A stretch of DNA of 64,000 nt, taken from positions 1 through 64,000 of the forward strand of contig LLCB01000064.1 in NCBI GenBank assembly GCA_001414345.1, written 5' to 3'. A program made the position numbers and the translations under genes. The notes below the pieces were generated by a model, which was given only the letters and a program-made list of their open reading frames with translations, made no database searches and had not been told where the DNA came from. The DNA is from Hymenoscyphus infarciens (taxonomy: Eukaryota; Ascomycota; Leotiomycetes; Helotiales; Helotiaceae). Of this stretch, positions 11,096 to 21,660 are shown piece by piece (positions within the stretch are counted from its first letter, which is position 1; each line of letters opens with the position of its first letter).

Positions 11096-11895
11096 TTAAG
11101 CGAGCCCACTCAGCCAAGAACAAATGGTGTAACACTTCGAGATCTTCATCAGCTTATATATTTCAATCACCGATCTCTACCACAAATCAAAAGACACTTT
11201 ATATTTTAGTGCTGACAACGTGATTATGAGTACACCTGACTGAAGAATTTCCAAGTTGAATCGAAGTATGGTTCCTCCATAATTGTGTAACAGCGAACCC
11301 CGTATCCGGCACCTGACGATCAGCCCTGAGAATACGAGGTAACACAAGTACACTTTCGGGTTTGAAAGGTAACGGCAGACAGAGTAGCACTAAGTATTGA
11401 TGCAATACCACATATAGGCACAAAGTTGTCGGAGAGTAACCTGAACTCGTATGATATCCGCGTGACTTCAGCCATGATTTCATTCAGAGTTCAATACCTC
11501 GTTCGGGCGAGCCAATCTTTGGACGTAGGTTCGAATACGAGATCTGAGGCTTATGGTTTTATGTTTGCTCAGATTATAGTGTATAATTGATGTGACGCAC
11601 CGTTGCAAAAGGCTTAAGCAAACTCATGATTTGACGCCTCAAGTTCGGTCCCAAGCTGGCGTAAGTTTGTTATTCACGGCTGGAAACATGTTCACGTTAC
11701 AACGTTTAGATCGCCAAGGTCACCTCTGCAAAATTGATACCGAATGCCGAACTCACCATATGGTGACAAGACTTCCATGACATTCCTCTCCGGGGATATA
11801 AACCCCAATGAGCCCCATCCACAATCAATATCAAGTTTCCAACTTAAGACAACTTCAAAACCGTCAAGTGACTCTTTCAAAACCCAATCACCACG
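11096..11895. other. Upstream region of the secreted protein gene
   Basis: No gene recognised. Short frames on both strands (for example minus 11199-11483) look non-coding. The right end is the probable promoter of the gene starting at 11896. Confidence 0.45.
11791..11800 (+). promoter_or_regulatory. TATA-like box of the secreted protein gene
   Basis: GATATAAAC lies about 100 bp upstream of the start codon at 11896, a usual distance for a strongly expressed fungal gene. Assigned by eye only. Confidence 0.45.
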
Positions 11896-12434
11896 ATGAA
11901 ATACACACTTTTGCTCGCTTCTGCTTTGGCGACCCTCGCCACTGCAATGCCAACAACACCAAACATCGCAGCCCGCGATCTCTTCACGGGATATCTCCCC
12001 CTTACATTGACCTTTCATGGCGGCCCAGCAACATATACCCTTGACATAAAAGCCGATGGAAACTCCTACAACACCAGTACGAAACTCCCCCACCTATCTT
12101 TGCACGCAAAACTAACAATCACATAGACAAAGATCTTGGCGTGAGCCTTATCGAAACAGCCACTTATAACATCTGGCTCAACTGCAATTTTTACACCACC
12201 GGTCAGAAAGCAATCGCAACAACTGGTTCAGGCACGACTGTCGGCGTTGGCCCACCTCAACCAGTTCTCTCTGTTGCTTGCAGACCAACACCAAATCCAC
12301 CAGGAAATTGCCTTCCGAATTTTGCTATGTGTGAGTGGTGTGGTGGTGGATTTGGAGGTTGTATGCTTCAAGGTTGTTGTACTGGGTTCTGTGCTGCTAC
12401 CCGGTGTCGTCCGTTCCCTCCAACTCAAACGTGA
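11896..12434 (+). CDS. Secreted cysteine-rich protein, effector-like
   Basis: Two exons, 11896-12076 and 12127-12434, with a 50-bp intron (GTACGA donor, ACTAACA branch, ATAG acceptor), giving 162 aa. The first 17 or so residues are a classic signal peptide (MKYTLLLASALATLATA). A beta-rich segment follows (LTLTFHGGPATYTLDI), and a C-terminal third rich in Gly and Cys. The protein has ten cysteines, mostly in pairs, with a CEWC and a GCCTGFC motif near the end, suggesting disulphide knots outside the cell. No named family was recognised. Small size, secretion, cysteines and its position between transposable elements are what is seen for plant- or microbe-interaction effectors, but that role is inference. 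Confidence 0.85.
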
Positions 12435-13225
12435 GAGAAGCACCTCTAGGCTGGCAGGGAAACATGGAAATGAGGTGGGAGTTTAAGATTGAAAAGTATG
12501 CTCAAGTTTTCAAAGGATGGGAACATATCAGAGGGGGAGGTGTTACGGTCTTTATGTATTTCAGTGGGTTTATCGACGGTGTTAGGCTTTCAAAAGTTCC
12601 ATCACCATCAAGCGATTTTACCACTTCCAACATCTGCTTCAAATCTACAGTTTATTTCATGTCTCCCGTTTCCTCAATCATCACTGCAAATTTCCCCAAG
12701 TAAAGATTCCAGCAGAGTTCAAGGGGAAAAAAAAAAGGAGGTATTACCACGTGCTTTCCAGTCAGTCCTAAAGAGTTAGTTTCAAAGGCCTCTCTCAACC
12801 TTGGAATCAAAAAATCTTATATCAATTTGACTACCTTGATCGATAAAAAGAAACTAAGCTTGGCTAACCCTAGATACCATTAGATGTTACCTCAAACCGA
12901 CATTATTCTAATACACATGACAATTCTTAGCCTGCATATTTGTTGCACATCGCTCATCTGCAGCCGGACGCCATAAACCAAGCAAAAAATCTCATTCCTC
13001 GATTACAAATTTCGGACCTTGAAGTCGTAAAGTTATACCGGGAAAACGCACAAATATCTCCCCTCTTCTTTAACCTACTTGAGAGAAGTTAGATGACGAA
13101 AAACCCTTGCATTTCGTTGCTAAAACCACCACTGCCGCCCTAAACTTTCAACAACATGGTTACAGTTCACATGTTCCTCCCTGGCCTGCAGATTTTGTTG
13201 CACATCGTGATGGCGACTGATGGCA
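12435..13225. other. Intergenic, no gene seen
   Basis: 3' flank of the secreted protein gene, followed by sequence with no recognised frame or repeat up to the next inverted-repeat element. Confidence 0.45.
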
Positions 13226-13650
13226 CCAGGGGTTGTTAGTACTCCGTGCGCATAGGCTAAAATCAACCGAAAACACACCAAAAGTCACTCTCTTTATAGC
13301 TTTATAACTTAAAACATATAGTAGAATATACTATAATAACGATGACAGACGTTAAACTTTATAAGATAAACACACTTCTTACTAAGCTTTTAGTTATAAC
13401 TTTTAAAATACGCTTATAATTTTAAAGATTATTATTTTACTAATAAATCCTCTAAGAGATTTCTTTAACATATACTTTTATTGTAGAAAAAATCTAAGGA
13501 ACTTCAAGTAACTACTTAAGTAAACATCTATACTTAGTTTTAAATAAATTCATAAAAGGGTTACTCTATAATTAGTAGGAGAAGCTAGAGACTTTTAGTG
13601 TGTTTTCTACTGATTCTAGCCTATGCGTATAAAGTAATAATAACCTCTAG
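13226..13650. mobile_element. RIP-mutated inverted-repeat element (MITE-like)
   Basis: The two ends are similar over about 60 bp in inverted orientation. The left contains GCGCATAGGCTAAAATCA and AAAACACACCAAAAGTC; the right, read inwards, ACGCATAGGCTAGAATCA and AAAACACACTAAAAGTC. Differences are largely C/T and G/A. The core is AT-rich without frames. The flanks TGGCA (left) and TAATA (right) become identical if three RIP-type changes are allowed, so a 5-bp target duplication is possible but unproven. Confidence 0.6.
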
Positions 13651-14102
13651 TAATAGCGTCCGGCTCTAATTAAGCGAGAAAGGTCTTAGTATAGTATATT
13701 CTACGTGGAAATTAGTGTTTAGTAACCTCCTTTGAAGCCTTACTATAGAGACCTAGTAACTTTTGGCATTAAAAAAAGCATTTGAAAGTTGAGAGCATAG
13801 TTCTAGCTATTAAGACCGCTGATAAATCGAAATATTATATCTAGACTTAGATACTAATACTATCGATGAAATATCGAGAGAGTCTCTGACGATTATTATA
13901 TCGAGTAGAACTTAACTAATACTATATTAGATATATATAATATATTAAAAGATATCGATATATCGAGTTATATATTTACTAGATAGTAGATTCGTAATAA
14001 TAGCTAATATAATCTATAAGCTCTACTTTAAGCAAAGTTATACACTTTTTTATTAATATAATACTATAATATCTAATTAGAACAAGTGGTAGTTGAATTC
14101 CC
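13651..14102. other. AT-rich degraded sequence
   Basis: Probably further RIP-altered transposon debris. No gene or repeat boundary can be assigned. Confidence 0.4.
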
Positions 14103-14349
14103 ATGAAGAAGGATGTCAGAATAGTGTCAGAAATTAGTTTGTTTTCTCTCTGCGGATCAACGATCGGCTCGGGTAAAGTGGATAAGTAGACTAATTACCA
14201 ACGTGGTGGTAAATTATATATGAAGAAGGATGTCAGAATAGTGTCAGAAATTAGTTTGTTTTCTCTCTGCGGATCAACGACTGGCTCGGGTGGAGTGGAT
14301 AAGTGGACTAATCACCAACGCGGTAGTAAATTATAAATAAAGAAGGATG
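14103..14349 (+). repeat. 117-bp tandem repeat, two copies plus a stub
   Basis: Copies begin with ATGAAGAAGGATGTC at 14103 and again at 14220. A third start (ATAAAGAAGGATGTC) at 14337 is broken off. The two full copies are the same length and differ at several sites, almost all C/T or G/A. The array ends 100 bp upstream of the NmrA-like start codon, so it may form part of its promoter. Confidence 0.85.
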
Positions 14350-14449
14350 TCCAAAAACAAAGAGTAAAAATCTCCAGAGTTTATTTCCTTCAACAACCCA
14401 AAAGAAATTCACCTGCCCGCTCCCAATTTCAACCCAGCCCAACTCCAAA

Positions 14450-15681
14450 ATGGCAAAAACAATCTCTATCGTCGGGATAACAGGAACACAGGTCAGTCAG
14501 CCAGCTCCTTCGTAAAGAAGCCGGTCAACTAACCCAAATACAGGGTGGTTCCATAGCAACCTTCTTCCAGTCCCTCGGCTGGAACATCAAAGGAACAACA
14601 CGCTCCCTCACCAGCTCCTCAGCCCAAGCCCTCATCGCAAAAGGAGTCACCCTCATAGAAGCCAATATCGACGATCCCAGCACTCTCATCCCAGCATTCA
14701 GCGGTGCCCACGTAATCTTCGCCGTAACCGACTTCTGGGCTCCCTTCTTTTCGAAGTACGCCGAATTATCTCAAGTTTCCGACCGAGCTACTGGGGAATA
14801 TGCTCTCAACCTCGAAGTGAAGCGCGGAAAGGAAATTGTCGATGCCGTAGCCCAGATTCTGGAGAAAGAAGGAATTTTGGAGAGGTTCATCTGGAGTACC
14901 TTGCCGAACTTCAAGGAGGTGAGTGGGGGCAAGTATACTTATATTTACCATTTCGATGGAAAGGCGATGTAATTGCAATATTTCCCTTTGTTCCCCTTTT
15001 TCCAACTCGTATTGTTAGCGGTCGGGAGCAAGTTTCATCCTTACTTACTCCCGGCTCCCGACTCAACGAGAAAAACGTACGCTAATTTGTTGCAGTGTGA
15101 GTGAGTACTTGAAGGAGCAGAAGAAGTTATGGGAGAAGAGTAGTTTGTTGAATATGGCAATTTATGCTTCGAATTTGAAGAAAATGGGAAAAATGCTGGG
15201 TGCAGCTCCCGATGAGAGTGGGAAGATTGTTTGGATGAAACCTGGTCCCAATGATGCTCAGCATCCATTCGTGGTGACTGATGACGCTGGATTGTTTGTT
15301 GATCTTCTTGTTCGATCGGAGCCAAAACAGGATTTGTTGGGTGTGAGCGAGTTTGGGAGTTATGCCTCTTTCATGAAGGACTTTACCGAGGTCACTGGTG
15401 TACCACATCAATTAGTCGAGGTCACTGTTGAACAGGTCGACAAAGCGATGCCCGGAGGACTAGCAAGAGAGGTAGCTGAAAGTAATGCGACTAGTGCCGA
15501 GTTTGGTTGGGGGAAGCATTTAGTTTTGCCTGCTGATGTAAGTTCGCAGTCCAGTTCTTTGGAAGGCACAAGACTCACAAGATAACAGCTGGATCCCAAA
15601 TTGAAGACTACAAGTCTTAGAAAGTACATTGAGACAGAGGATTGGAGCGCGTATACGGCCAAGATAAGGGATGGAAGGTAA
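14450..15681 (+). CDS. NmrA-like family NAD(P)-binding protein
   Basis: Four exons: 14450-14491, 14544-14968, 15096-15537, 15589-15681 (introns 52, 127 and 51 bp, all GT-AG and the first with CTAAC), giving 333 aa. The N-terminus carries the Rossmann glycine motif GITGTQGG (G9, G12, G15), which the first intron splits. NmrA-type features follow: FAVTDFWAPFF, ERFIWSTLPNFKE, YHFDGKA, LLNMAIYASNL, and late SATSAEFGWGKHLVLP-like residues (NATSAEFGWGKH). NmrA-like proteins bind NAD(P) without an obvious active site and often act as redox sensors or regulators. Length and ends fit the family. It is convergent with the next gene, 141 bp away. The substrate is unknown. Confidence 0.9.
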
Positions 15682-15822
15682 TAAGGTTCCAGTAGTTGGG
15701 AGTAGACAATTTGCCTAGAAGCTAGCATAGCTAGTGTATTAAATTGGAAGCAGGGTCTCTGAGTTGGGTGAGATAAGGGTCTTTCTGTCGACCAGTCATA
15801 CTGAGTAAACGGTTTGTGCCTC

Positions 15823-18267
15823 TCAGGATATCCCATCCTGTTCGAGTGGTTCATAATCCAGCTCAGAGTATACCAAAGCACAGAACTTGTCCATTTCCTC
15901 TCTCAGCTCAACCCATCTTCCCCCTCCAATATGGTCATGAAAAGCTCTTGCATAACGACAATCAGCGCTCTCGTGTTCGTAATAACCGGGCCGGATTATA
16001 TTGAGTGTATGTATCGAACTCTTCAGTTTCCGCCATATTGCGTTGCCAGTTGAAATTAACTCTTGCTGGTTTGCAGGATAAACGTTCCCGGCCTTGTATA
16101 CATTCTCTAAACATCTTGCGGTCTCGGTAAACGCATCTTGGAAAGTGATCATTTCTGTTTTAAAAGCGCTGGCGGTCTTGGCTTGCTTAGAACTCATGCC
16201 CCAAATATATGCAGACCACAGATGAAAATGAGCGCCTAGCGAATGGGCGTCGAACACGTTTCCGTTCAGGCAAATGGGTTCTCTCGTTGCGTCCCAGTGA
16301 GAACTGAAATACCCCTCTGGAATTTGATGTCGTATTAAATCTCCGTCATTGGGGACCTGTCCCGCTTGTTGTATGACAGATCCGCAAACTTCAGCGTAAA
16401 ACGCAGCTTCAAAGCCTCTCCTGTACAGCAGTTTGATTATCCCTTCTGTACCGTGGTTATCCACAATTTCGCTCCAAAAGGAAATCTCTCTAGCATATGT
16501 ATCGTCCGACGAACTGGGTGCTTTTCTCGTCATCTGGATCAAGGTATCTATTTTTTCTATGATGTCTCGGGTGCGAGTGGTGTATTCATCGTAGCGAGTT
16601 TGGAATTCCTGAAAGGTTGTTTGCAACCAAAAACTGTACGCCCGGGCCTTGGGCTCTAAAAGGGATAGATTAGAGTAGAAAACCCATTTATCTTGCTTGC
16701 ATTGAGTATTAGAGGTTTCGGGGGTCCTGGTTGCATCTGCAACAATAGAGTCTTTTCGCTCTAGCTTATACTTCTCTGGTGCGGGGCTTTCGCTTCGAGG
16801 ACATAATTGAGGGAAATCGGGGGCACCGACGTTGGGGTGTGAACCAGGCATGAAATCTATGTCCAAAACTTCTTCGCAAGAAGCTTGGAACAACATTTCG
16901 TGAACACGTGCAGCGGGGTTTCCGGTTGACGCACGATCAATTTTGGGCTCCAAAATTACAGCTGTCTCCTGGTGGAAGAATTTCCTGACAACCGAAGGCG
17001 TGAAGACAAGTTCGGCCTCTTCCTCAGAACTCGCCAGCTCGTCCTCTGCATCGGAATCGTCACCATTACTGAATTCCTCGCCCATGTCCTTTTCGTCTTC
17101 CAATAGAGACTTTCGATCATCGCTCAAAACCTCATCGTCACAAATTCTAAGTCTAACGGGTGACTTGGATTTGCTATCGACAGGGGACACATTTTTCCCA
17201 TCGTCTTTGTCTGGTTCCCGGCCTTCGTCGCTATCTGCATTTGAAGACTCGCCTTCGCTGTCGGTCGAGGACTCGTCTTTTCCGTCGTGTAGAACTATTT
17301 CTCCGTTTTCATCGCTAATGTCTTCTTCGTCGTCATTTCTGAGTGTATTTGAGGACTTGGATTCGCTGTCGGCCGACGATTCTCCTTCGAGTTCAGTCTT
17401 TGTAAGCTTCTCATGGATGTCTCTTACTCCAACGACCTCCTTGGCTTTGGTGTTTTCGGCCTCGTGGCGATGCTTCAATTGGGGTCTCCCATCCTCACTT
17501 TCATCTATAGTCTCTCGTGGAATTTTGAGCTCTTTGATCAGCGGCAATGTTGTAGTCGAGGCGTTGCGATCATCCAGCACACCCCGTTGCCCAAGCTCCT
17601 TCACATAATTCTTGATAAGTCTCTCCTGGCCCCTCAACGCCGAACTCGAAAACCCCTCACCCACTAACTCCCGCCTGAGATTTCTCCAAAAGGTCTTATC
17701 GTCCCCACAATAATCCGTCATGACCGAGCCATCAGGTGTTCCAATGGCGGTCAACCTTGCAAGCACGAGGTTCACAGACTTCTGAATACCTTCCAAACTC
17801 CCAGTCTGACGGTTCAGTTGTCTCTCAACCTTACTCTGCGACCCAGAAGAGAACAACTGCAATGTGATGGATATCGCATCTGTATATGTCCGAACCTTCT
17901 GCCGAACGTCTTTAACATTGACAATTTCCCGATTACCGAATTTGGCTTTTTGCCATAACTTCTGTACACTCTTTTCCGACTTGCTGAGGGCGTTGTACTT
18001 GGACAAAAGGCGATCCAGTCGGATTAAATGGATCTGGCATCCTTCGATATGGTTCCTCAGTCCTCTCACACGATTGTCTCTCTTGTTGCCCAATATCGAA
18101 TCGGGGGTTCTCATTTCTGATTCAACATGGGACAAAACGGTATGGAGAGTGACCATCTCCTTGGTCAGGTCATCGTGTTCGCCACATGCCGCCTTTGCGC
18201 CCTCGACGACCTGCCACGTCAATTGCACAAACGAGGCTATATCGAATATACTGAAGCCGAAGGACAT
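15823..18267 (-). CDS. 814-aa protein with fungal STAND-type N-terminal domain
   Basis: Single exon. Met at 18267 is chosen because MSFGFSIFDIASFVQL is the usual start of this fungal N-terminal domain; an in-frame Met at 18300 adds 11 unlike residues. Residues 1-200 are helical and resemble the N-terminal domain found ahead of NACHT or ankyrin modules in fungal NLR-like proteins. Residues about 250-430 are a very acidic Ser/Asp/Glu-rich disordered region. The last 250 residues are a second helical domain (HLWSAYIWGMSSKQAKTA). No NTPase P-loop, ankyrin or WD repeat is visible, so it is not a full STAND sensor. A role in signalling or non-self recognition is only inference. Confidence 0.8.
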   Translation of the reverse strand: MSFGFSIFDIASFVQLTWQVVEGAKAACGEHDDLTKEMVTLHTVLSHVESEMRTPDSILGNKRDNRVRGLRNHIEGCQIHLIRLDRLLSKYNALSKSEKSVQKLWQKAKFGNREIVNVKDVRQKVRTYTDAISITLQLFSSGSQSKVERQLNRQTGSLEGIQKSVNLVLARLTAIGTPDGSVMTDYCGDDKTFWRNLRRELVGEGFSSSALRGQERLIKNYVKELGQRGVLDDRNASTTTLPLIKELKIPRETIDESEDGRPQLKHRHEAENTKAKEVVGVRDIHEKLTKTELEGESSADSESKSSNTLRNDDEEDISDENGEIVLHDGKDESSTDSEGESSNADSDEGREPDKDDGKNVSPVDSKSKSPVRLRICDDEVLSDDRKSLLEDEKDMGEEFSNGDDSDAEDELASSEEEAELVFTPSVVRKFFHQETAVILEPKIDRASTGNPAARVHEMLFQASCEEVLDIDFMPGSHPNVGAPDFPQLCPRSESPAPEKYKLERKDSIVADATRTPETSNTQCKQDKWVFYSNLSLLEPKARAYSFWLQTTFQEFQTRYDEYTTRTRDIIEKIDTLIQMTRKAPSSSDDTYAREISFWSEIVDNHGTEGIIKLLYRRGFEAAFYAEVCGSVIQQAGQVPNDGDLIRHQIPEGYFSSHWDATREPICLNGNVFDAHSLGAHFHLWSAYIWGMSSKQAKTASAFKTEMITFQDAFTETARCLENVYKAGNVYPANQQELISTGNAIWRKLKSSIHTLNIIRPGYYEHESADCRYARAFHDHIGGGRWVELREEMDKFCALVYSELDYEPLEQDGIS

Positions 18268-19543
18268 GATTCCGGTCGCATCTAGCCCGTGGACTCTCAC
18301 CCGGCGTCCTCTCTTAGTGCCAGCAACTGTGCGCCATCAGCAATAGCAAAGAAGATCGAGGAAAATTTGAGGCTGTGGAATATGACATGATAAAGAATAT
18401 CAGAAGAGAGCGAAGCCCGTGAGGGGAAATGTAGGAAATGCAAGCAACGAGACTCCAATTCGCTGATGCAACACACTTGCATATTAGACAAGTTCTAGAA
18501 CCAATTATATGCAGTGTTCGGCATATATTATCCCAACCAGAGCACCTCCACTGAGAGGGCTGATTATCGGGCTGATAGCAAATCGCGATTCGATGCATTG
18601 GTGAGCACGATGGGAATTGAAGTCGAGAATCGTGTCTGGCCTTTTGACTTGAGAGAGTTTTATCGCTTTGCTTGCTCTAGTATATGAGTAAATTTTGGTG
18701 TAGATCACGTGACCTATTATTTCGCCTTGAATAGCTAGTAGTATATAGGTAGATATCTTACTATATTACTCTTCTAACCTCTTTTACATAACTTACACTC
18801 TTAATCCTCTATTTATATATCTTAGAAATACTCCTTTAACCTGCTATTATATACATTAATATTATACTTATTTATACTCTAGATAGTTTTTGCGAGGTCG
18901 AAGGTTAGGAACCTACTCCGGAGAGCTTCGACGAAACTTTTGACGAAACTTTTCAGCAAACATCCTATCAAGCGTTAGAAGAAACTTTTCTACCCGCTCG
19001 AGTGGATATTTTTCCCTCCCACTCAACTAAAAGAAAGACGAATGTTCATCCATGCCAGTAGTGAGTCCTTTTATAAATTACTTAGTAACACATAGAGTAG
19101 AGTAGAGTAGAGTTCAATCAACTGAGAGTCCTCGACACTCTTCTGAATTTCCCGAAGGAAAAAAAAAAGAAAGCAAGAACAACGTTGGTATGAAAGATGA
19201 GAATTTCTTAACCCATCTATTAAACAGTGTCACAATATACACATATCTCAGGAGGAAAAATGGTAAAACCATAGATACTTCGCGCTATATTTGCCTAATC
19301 CACAGGACCCGCCTAAATACCTGCAAACCTCCCCTTCAAACTCCCCCCTCCCATTCTCATCAAATAATTCACATAGAAGTGCGGTAAAGAAGTAACATAC
19401 AAGAAAAATTGCCCAAATGCGTCAAAGGTATAATGCCCAACTCCAATATCATGAATAAAAAAGGAAGAACAACAAGCCGTAAATATCATTTCAAATCCGT
19501 CATAACACCATTAACATCTGTGTCCTCATAAGAATATTTTTCA
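18268..19543. other. Intergenic with an AT-rich patch
   Basis: Upstream region of the STAND-N gene, then about 180 bp of RIP-like AT-rich DNA at 18715-18895 and the 3' flank of the patatin-fold gene. A short GAGTA repeat is at about 19090. No gene seen. Confidence 0.45.
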
Positions 19544-21492
19544 TTATCTCCGATAGTCCGGTTTCTTGGCCATATTAACAACAGGTGGCGGTCCATCATC
19601 CATCGGATAAGGTAAAGTCGGTCTACTCCTGCCCATCATCGAGCCCGGTTCTTGGATGGGAGTTTTCGGTGGCCTTGGTGGTGGTTCTACTCGTGCATTC
19701 TGAACAGCTGGTGGCAAAGGCGGTTTTGCGAGCTCATCCGCACTCACAATTGCAATCTTGTCGCTACCCGAAGCCGTGTTGTATTGATCGGGTGTGGGTG
19801 CATGAAGAGTAAACTTGTCGCCATCAGCATCGGTCATGCTATGTGTCGATGTTCTAGGAGAATGGAGATGTCCGGAACTGTAAGGACGAGTCTTGTTTTC
19901 CGACGATGATCGCGGAGAGGGAGTTTGGTTTGGGTGAGGTACTGCGAGGGTATCGTGGTGTCCCGATTCATAGGACGGTCGAGGTGGTGGGCTTCTCCTG
20001 GGTATCAAAGGTGCAATAGGAATATCGGCCGGTAGTTCGACAGCGTTGGGATACGCCTCGGGAACGTCAGGCAAGCTCTTGTAATGACCTGCAGCGCCAC
20101 CTCCAACTCCACTCATCTCACCACCTTCGTTCTCAAATCTCAGCTTGGCCCTGTGAATCTTTGCGAATTTCACTGCCGACTCCGAAGTCATTTGTTGTGG
20201 ATTGGTCTTGCCGAGATATCGTCGAGTGTTTGTGCTGATGTCTGATAGTCGATTCCACTCATTCATTCCAAATTCTCCAACTCCAACTTCGACATTGAAC
20301 CGGTAATAATTCGACACATTAACACCCCGCTTGCTGAGACCCTCCCGTACCATGTACTGATGTGTCTCTTCACATCCTTCGATTTTGGCGATCAATTTCC
20401 GTCTCGCCTCGGCAAAATCACCCATAAATCCTTCGTACCATAAATGGGAGTTCTGTTCACTTCCTGCTGGCCGTTTACCAGTTCCAATACTGATCATGAC
20501 CCCGACATCACGACCTGGCCACTCGTTCACACAAGCCTCGTCCAGTGCCTCAACCGACGGATTGAAACGACCGGCTCCCTCGTCGAGAAATAGAGATTGT
20601 CCGATTTGGATCGGCTTAAATGCCAAACCTGTGGCACAGGTTGCACGGCCAGCTTCCCAGATTTTGCAATTCACTTCCGGAGCTGGCTCTTTTCGGGAAT
20701 CGTATGATCGAAGGACCACGGGGGAGCCTCCTTTGTTGGTACCCTTATAAACAGCTGTAACAGCCCTGTTTTCTATTAGCTTCATCCTGGCTATGGAATG
20801 GAACGACCTACGTCTTGGTTCGGTTTTCTCTGTTGTCATATAACAAGGCATTTGGATTTCCTGCCCTTACTGCCAATAATCCTCGACTTGGGTAATTTGA
20901 ACCTGTCTTTGCACTAAAGCTTGCCACGCTCGCATTGCTTGCATGCCGTTGAGGTCCTTTATTCCTGGGATTTAAAGGACTGACTCTCGCTGCTTCTGAT
21001 TCCGCACCATCATTTCCTTCCGCGTCGAAAATCGTGTGCTCCCTCACGCATTCTTTGATAGCCTCCTCGAGTTTGGAAGCCTTGAAAAGGGTGGATCGGT
21101 ATGGAATCCCGGCAATCGTTTTGTCCGTCTCGAAGACCTTCTGGGTCATTCGTACATAGACTTCTTTGCATGTCTCCAAATCCAAGCGTAACCTTCCTAA
21201 CATGAGCGCAATCAAGCCTCCAGTACCAGTCCCTATGATCAGGTCGAAGTGATCGCATGGTTTTGGAATCTGGTCTCGCTTGGGAGCTTTGCCCTCCATC
21301 TCGACGTATGTACGGTGCATGATCTCTTGGATTATGATAAATAGGGCATATCCTCGCACACCACCTCCATCTGCGACAATTAGCTCGTGGCCTAGAGAAT
21401 CTAGCTTTGGTTTCCTTACCAAGAGATAATATTCGAAGGGGCGGACCCTTCGTGGTGTCTTTGCGCCGGATGGCGGTCTTATTGATGTCCAT
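19544..21492 (-). CDS. Patatin-fold protein lacking the nucleophile serine
   Basis: Exons on the minus strand: 21492-21420, 21370-20812, 20765-19544 (introns 49 and 46 bp), giving 617 aa from Met 21492. The first intron splits the oxyanion motif, restoring LSLDGGGVRGY (residues 23-32). The nucleophile elbow reads GTGTGG (71-76), not GXSXG, so Gly73 stands where the catalytic Ser should be (codon at 21225-21227). The second dyad motif, normally DGG/DGA, reads DEGA (272-275). A Pro-rich disordered tail follows residue 400. Patatins are acyl hydrolases; this one looks like a pseudoenzyme. The open frame continues upstream without a Met (TDFTTARLKFLAAS), so another 5' exon is likely and the true start lies beyond 21600. 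Confidence 0.85.
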
Positions 21493-21660
21493 GATGGGGG
21501 CTGGATCAAAGGAGTCCTGAACTGTGTCTTCAGGAAGGGAGTTCAGTGCGCTGCCCCGCGATCGCGACCTCTTATGAGACGCTGAGGCAGCTAAAAACTT
21601 CAGCCGCGCCGTGGTGAAGTCCGTACGACTAAGCTCGATGACTGTATTCGCGATGAGTGA

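Noticed and set aside
11510..11545. tRNA-like B-box GGTTCGAAT
   Set aside because: No matching A-box at the right distance and no cloverleaf could be drawn.
16943..17608. 221-aa Ser-rich plus-strand frame
   Set aside because: It is the antisense shadow of the acidic Ser/Asp/Glu region of the minus-strand STAND-N gene.
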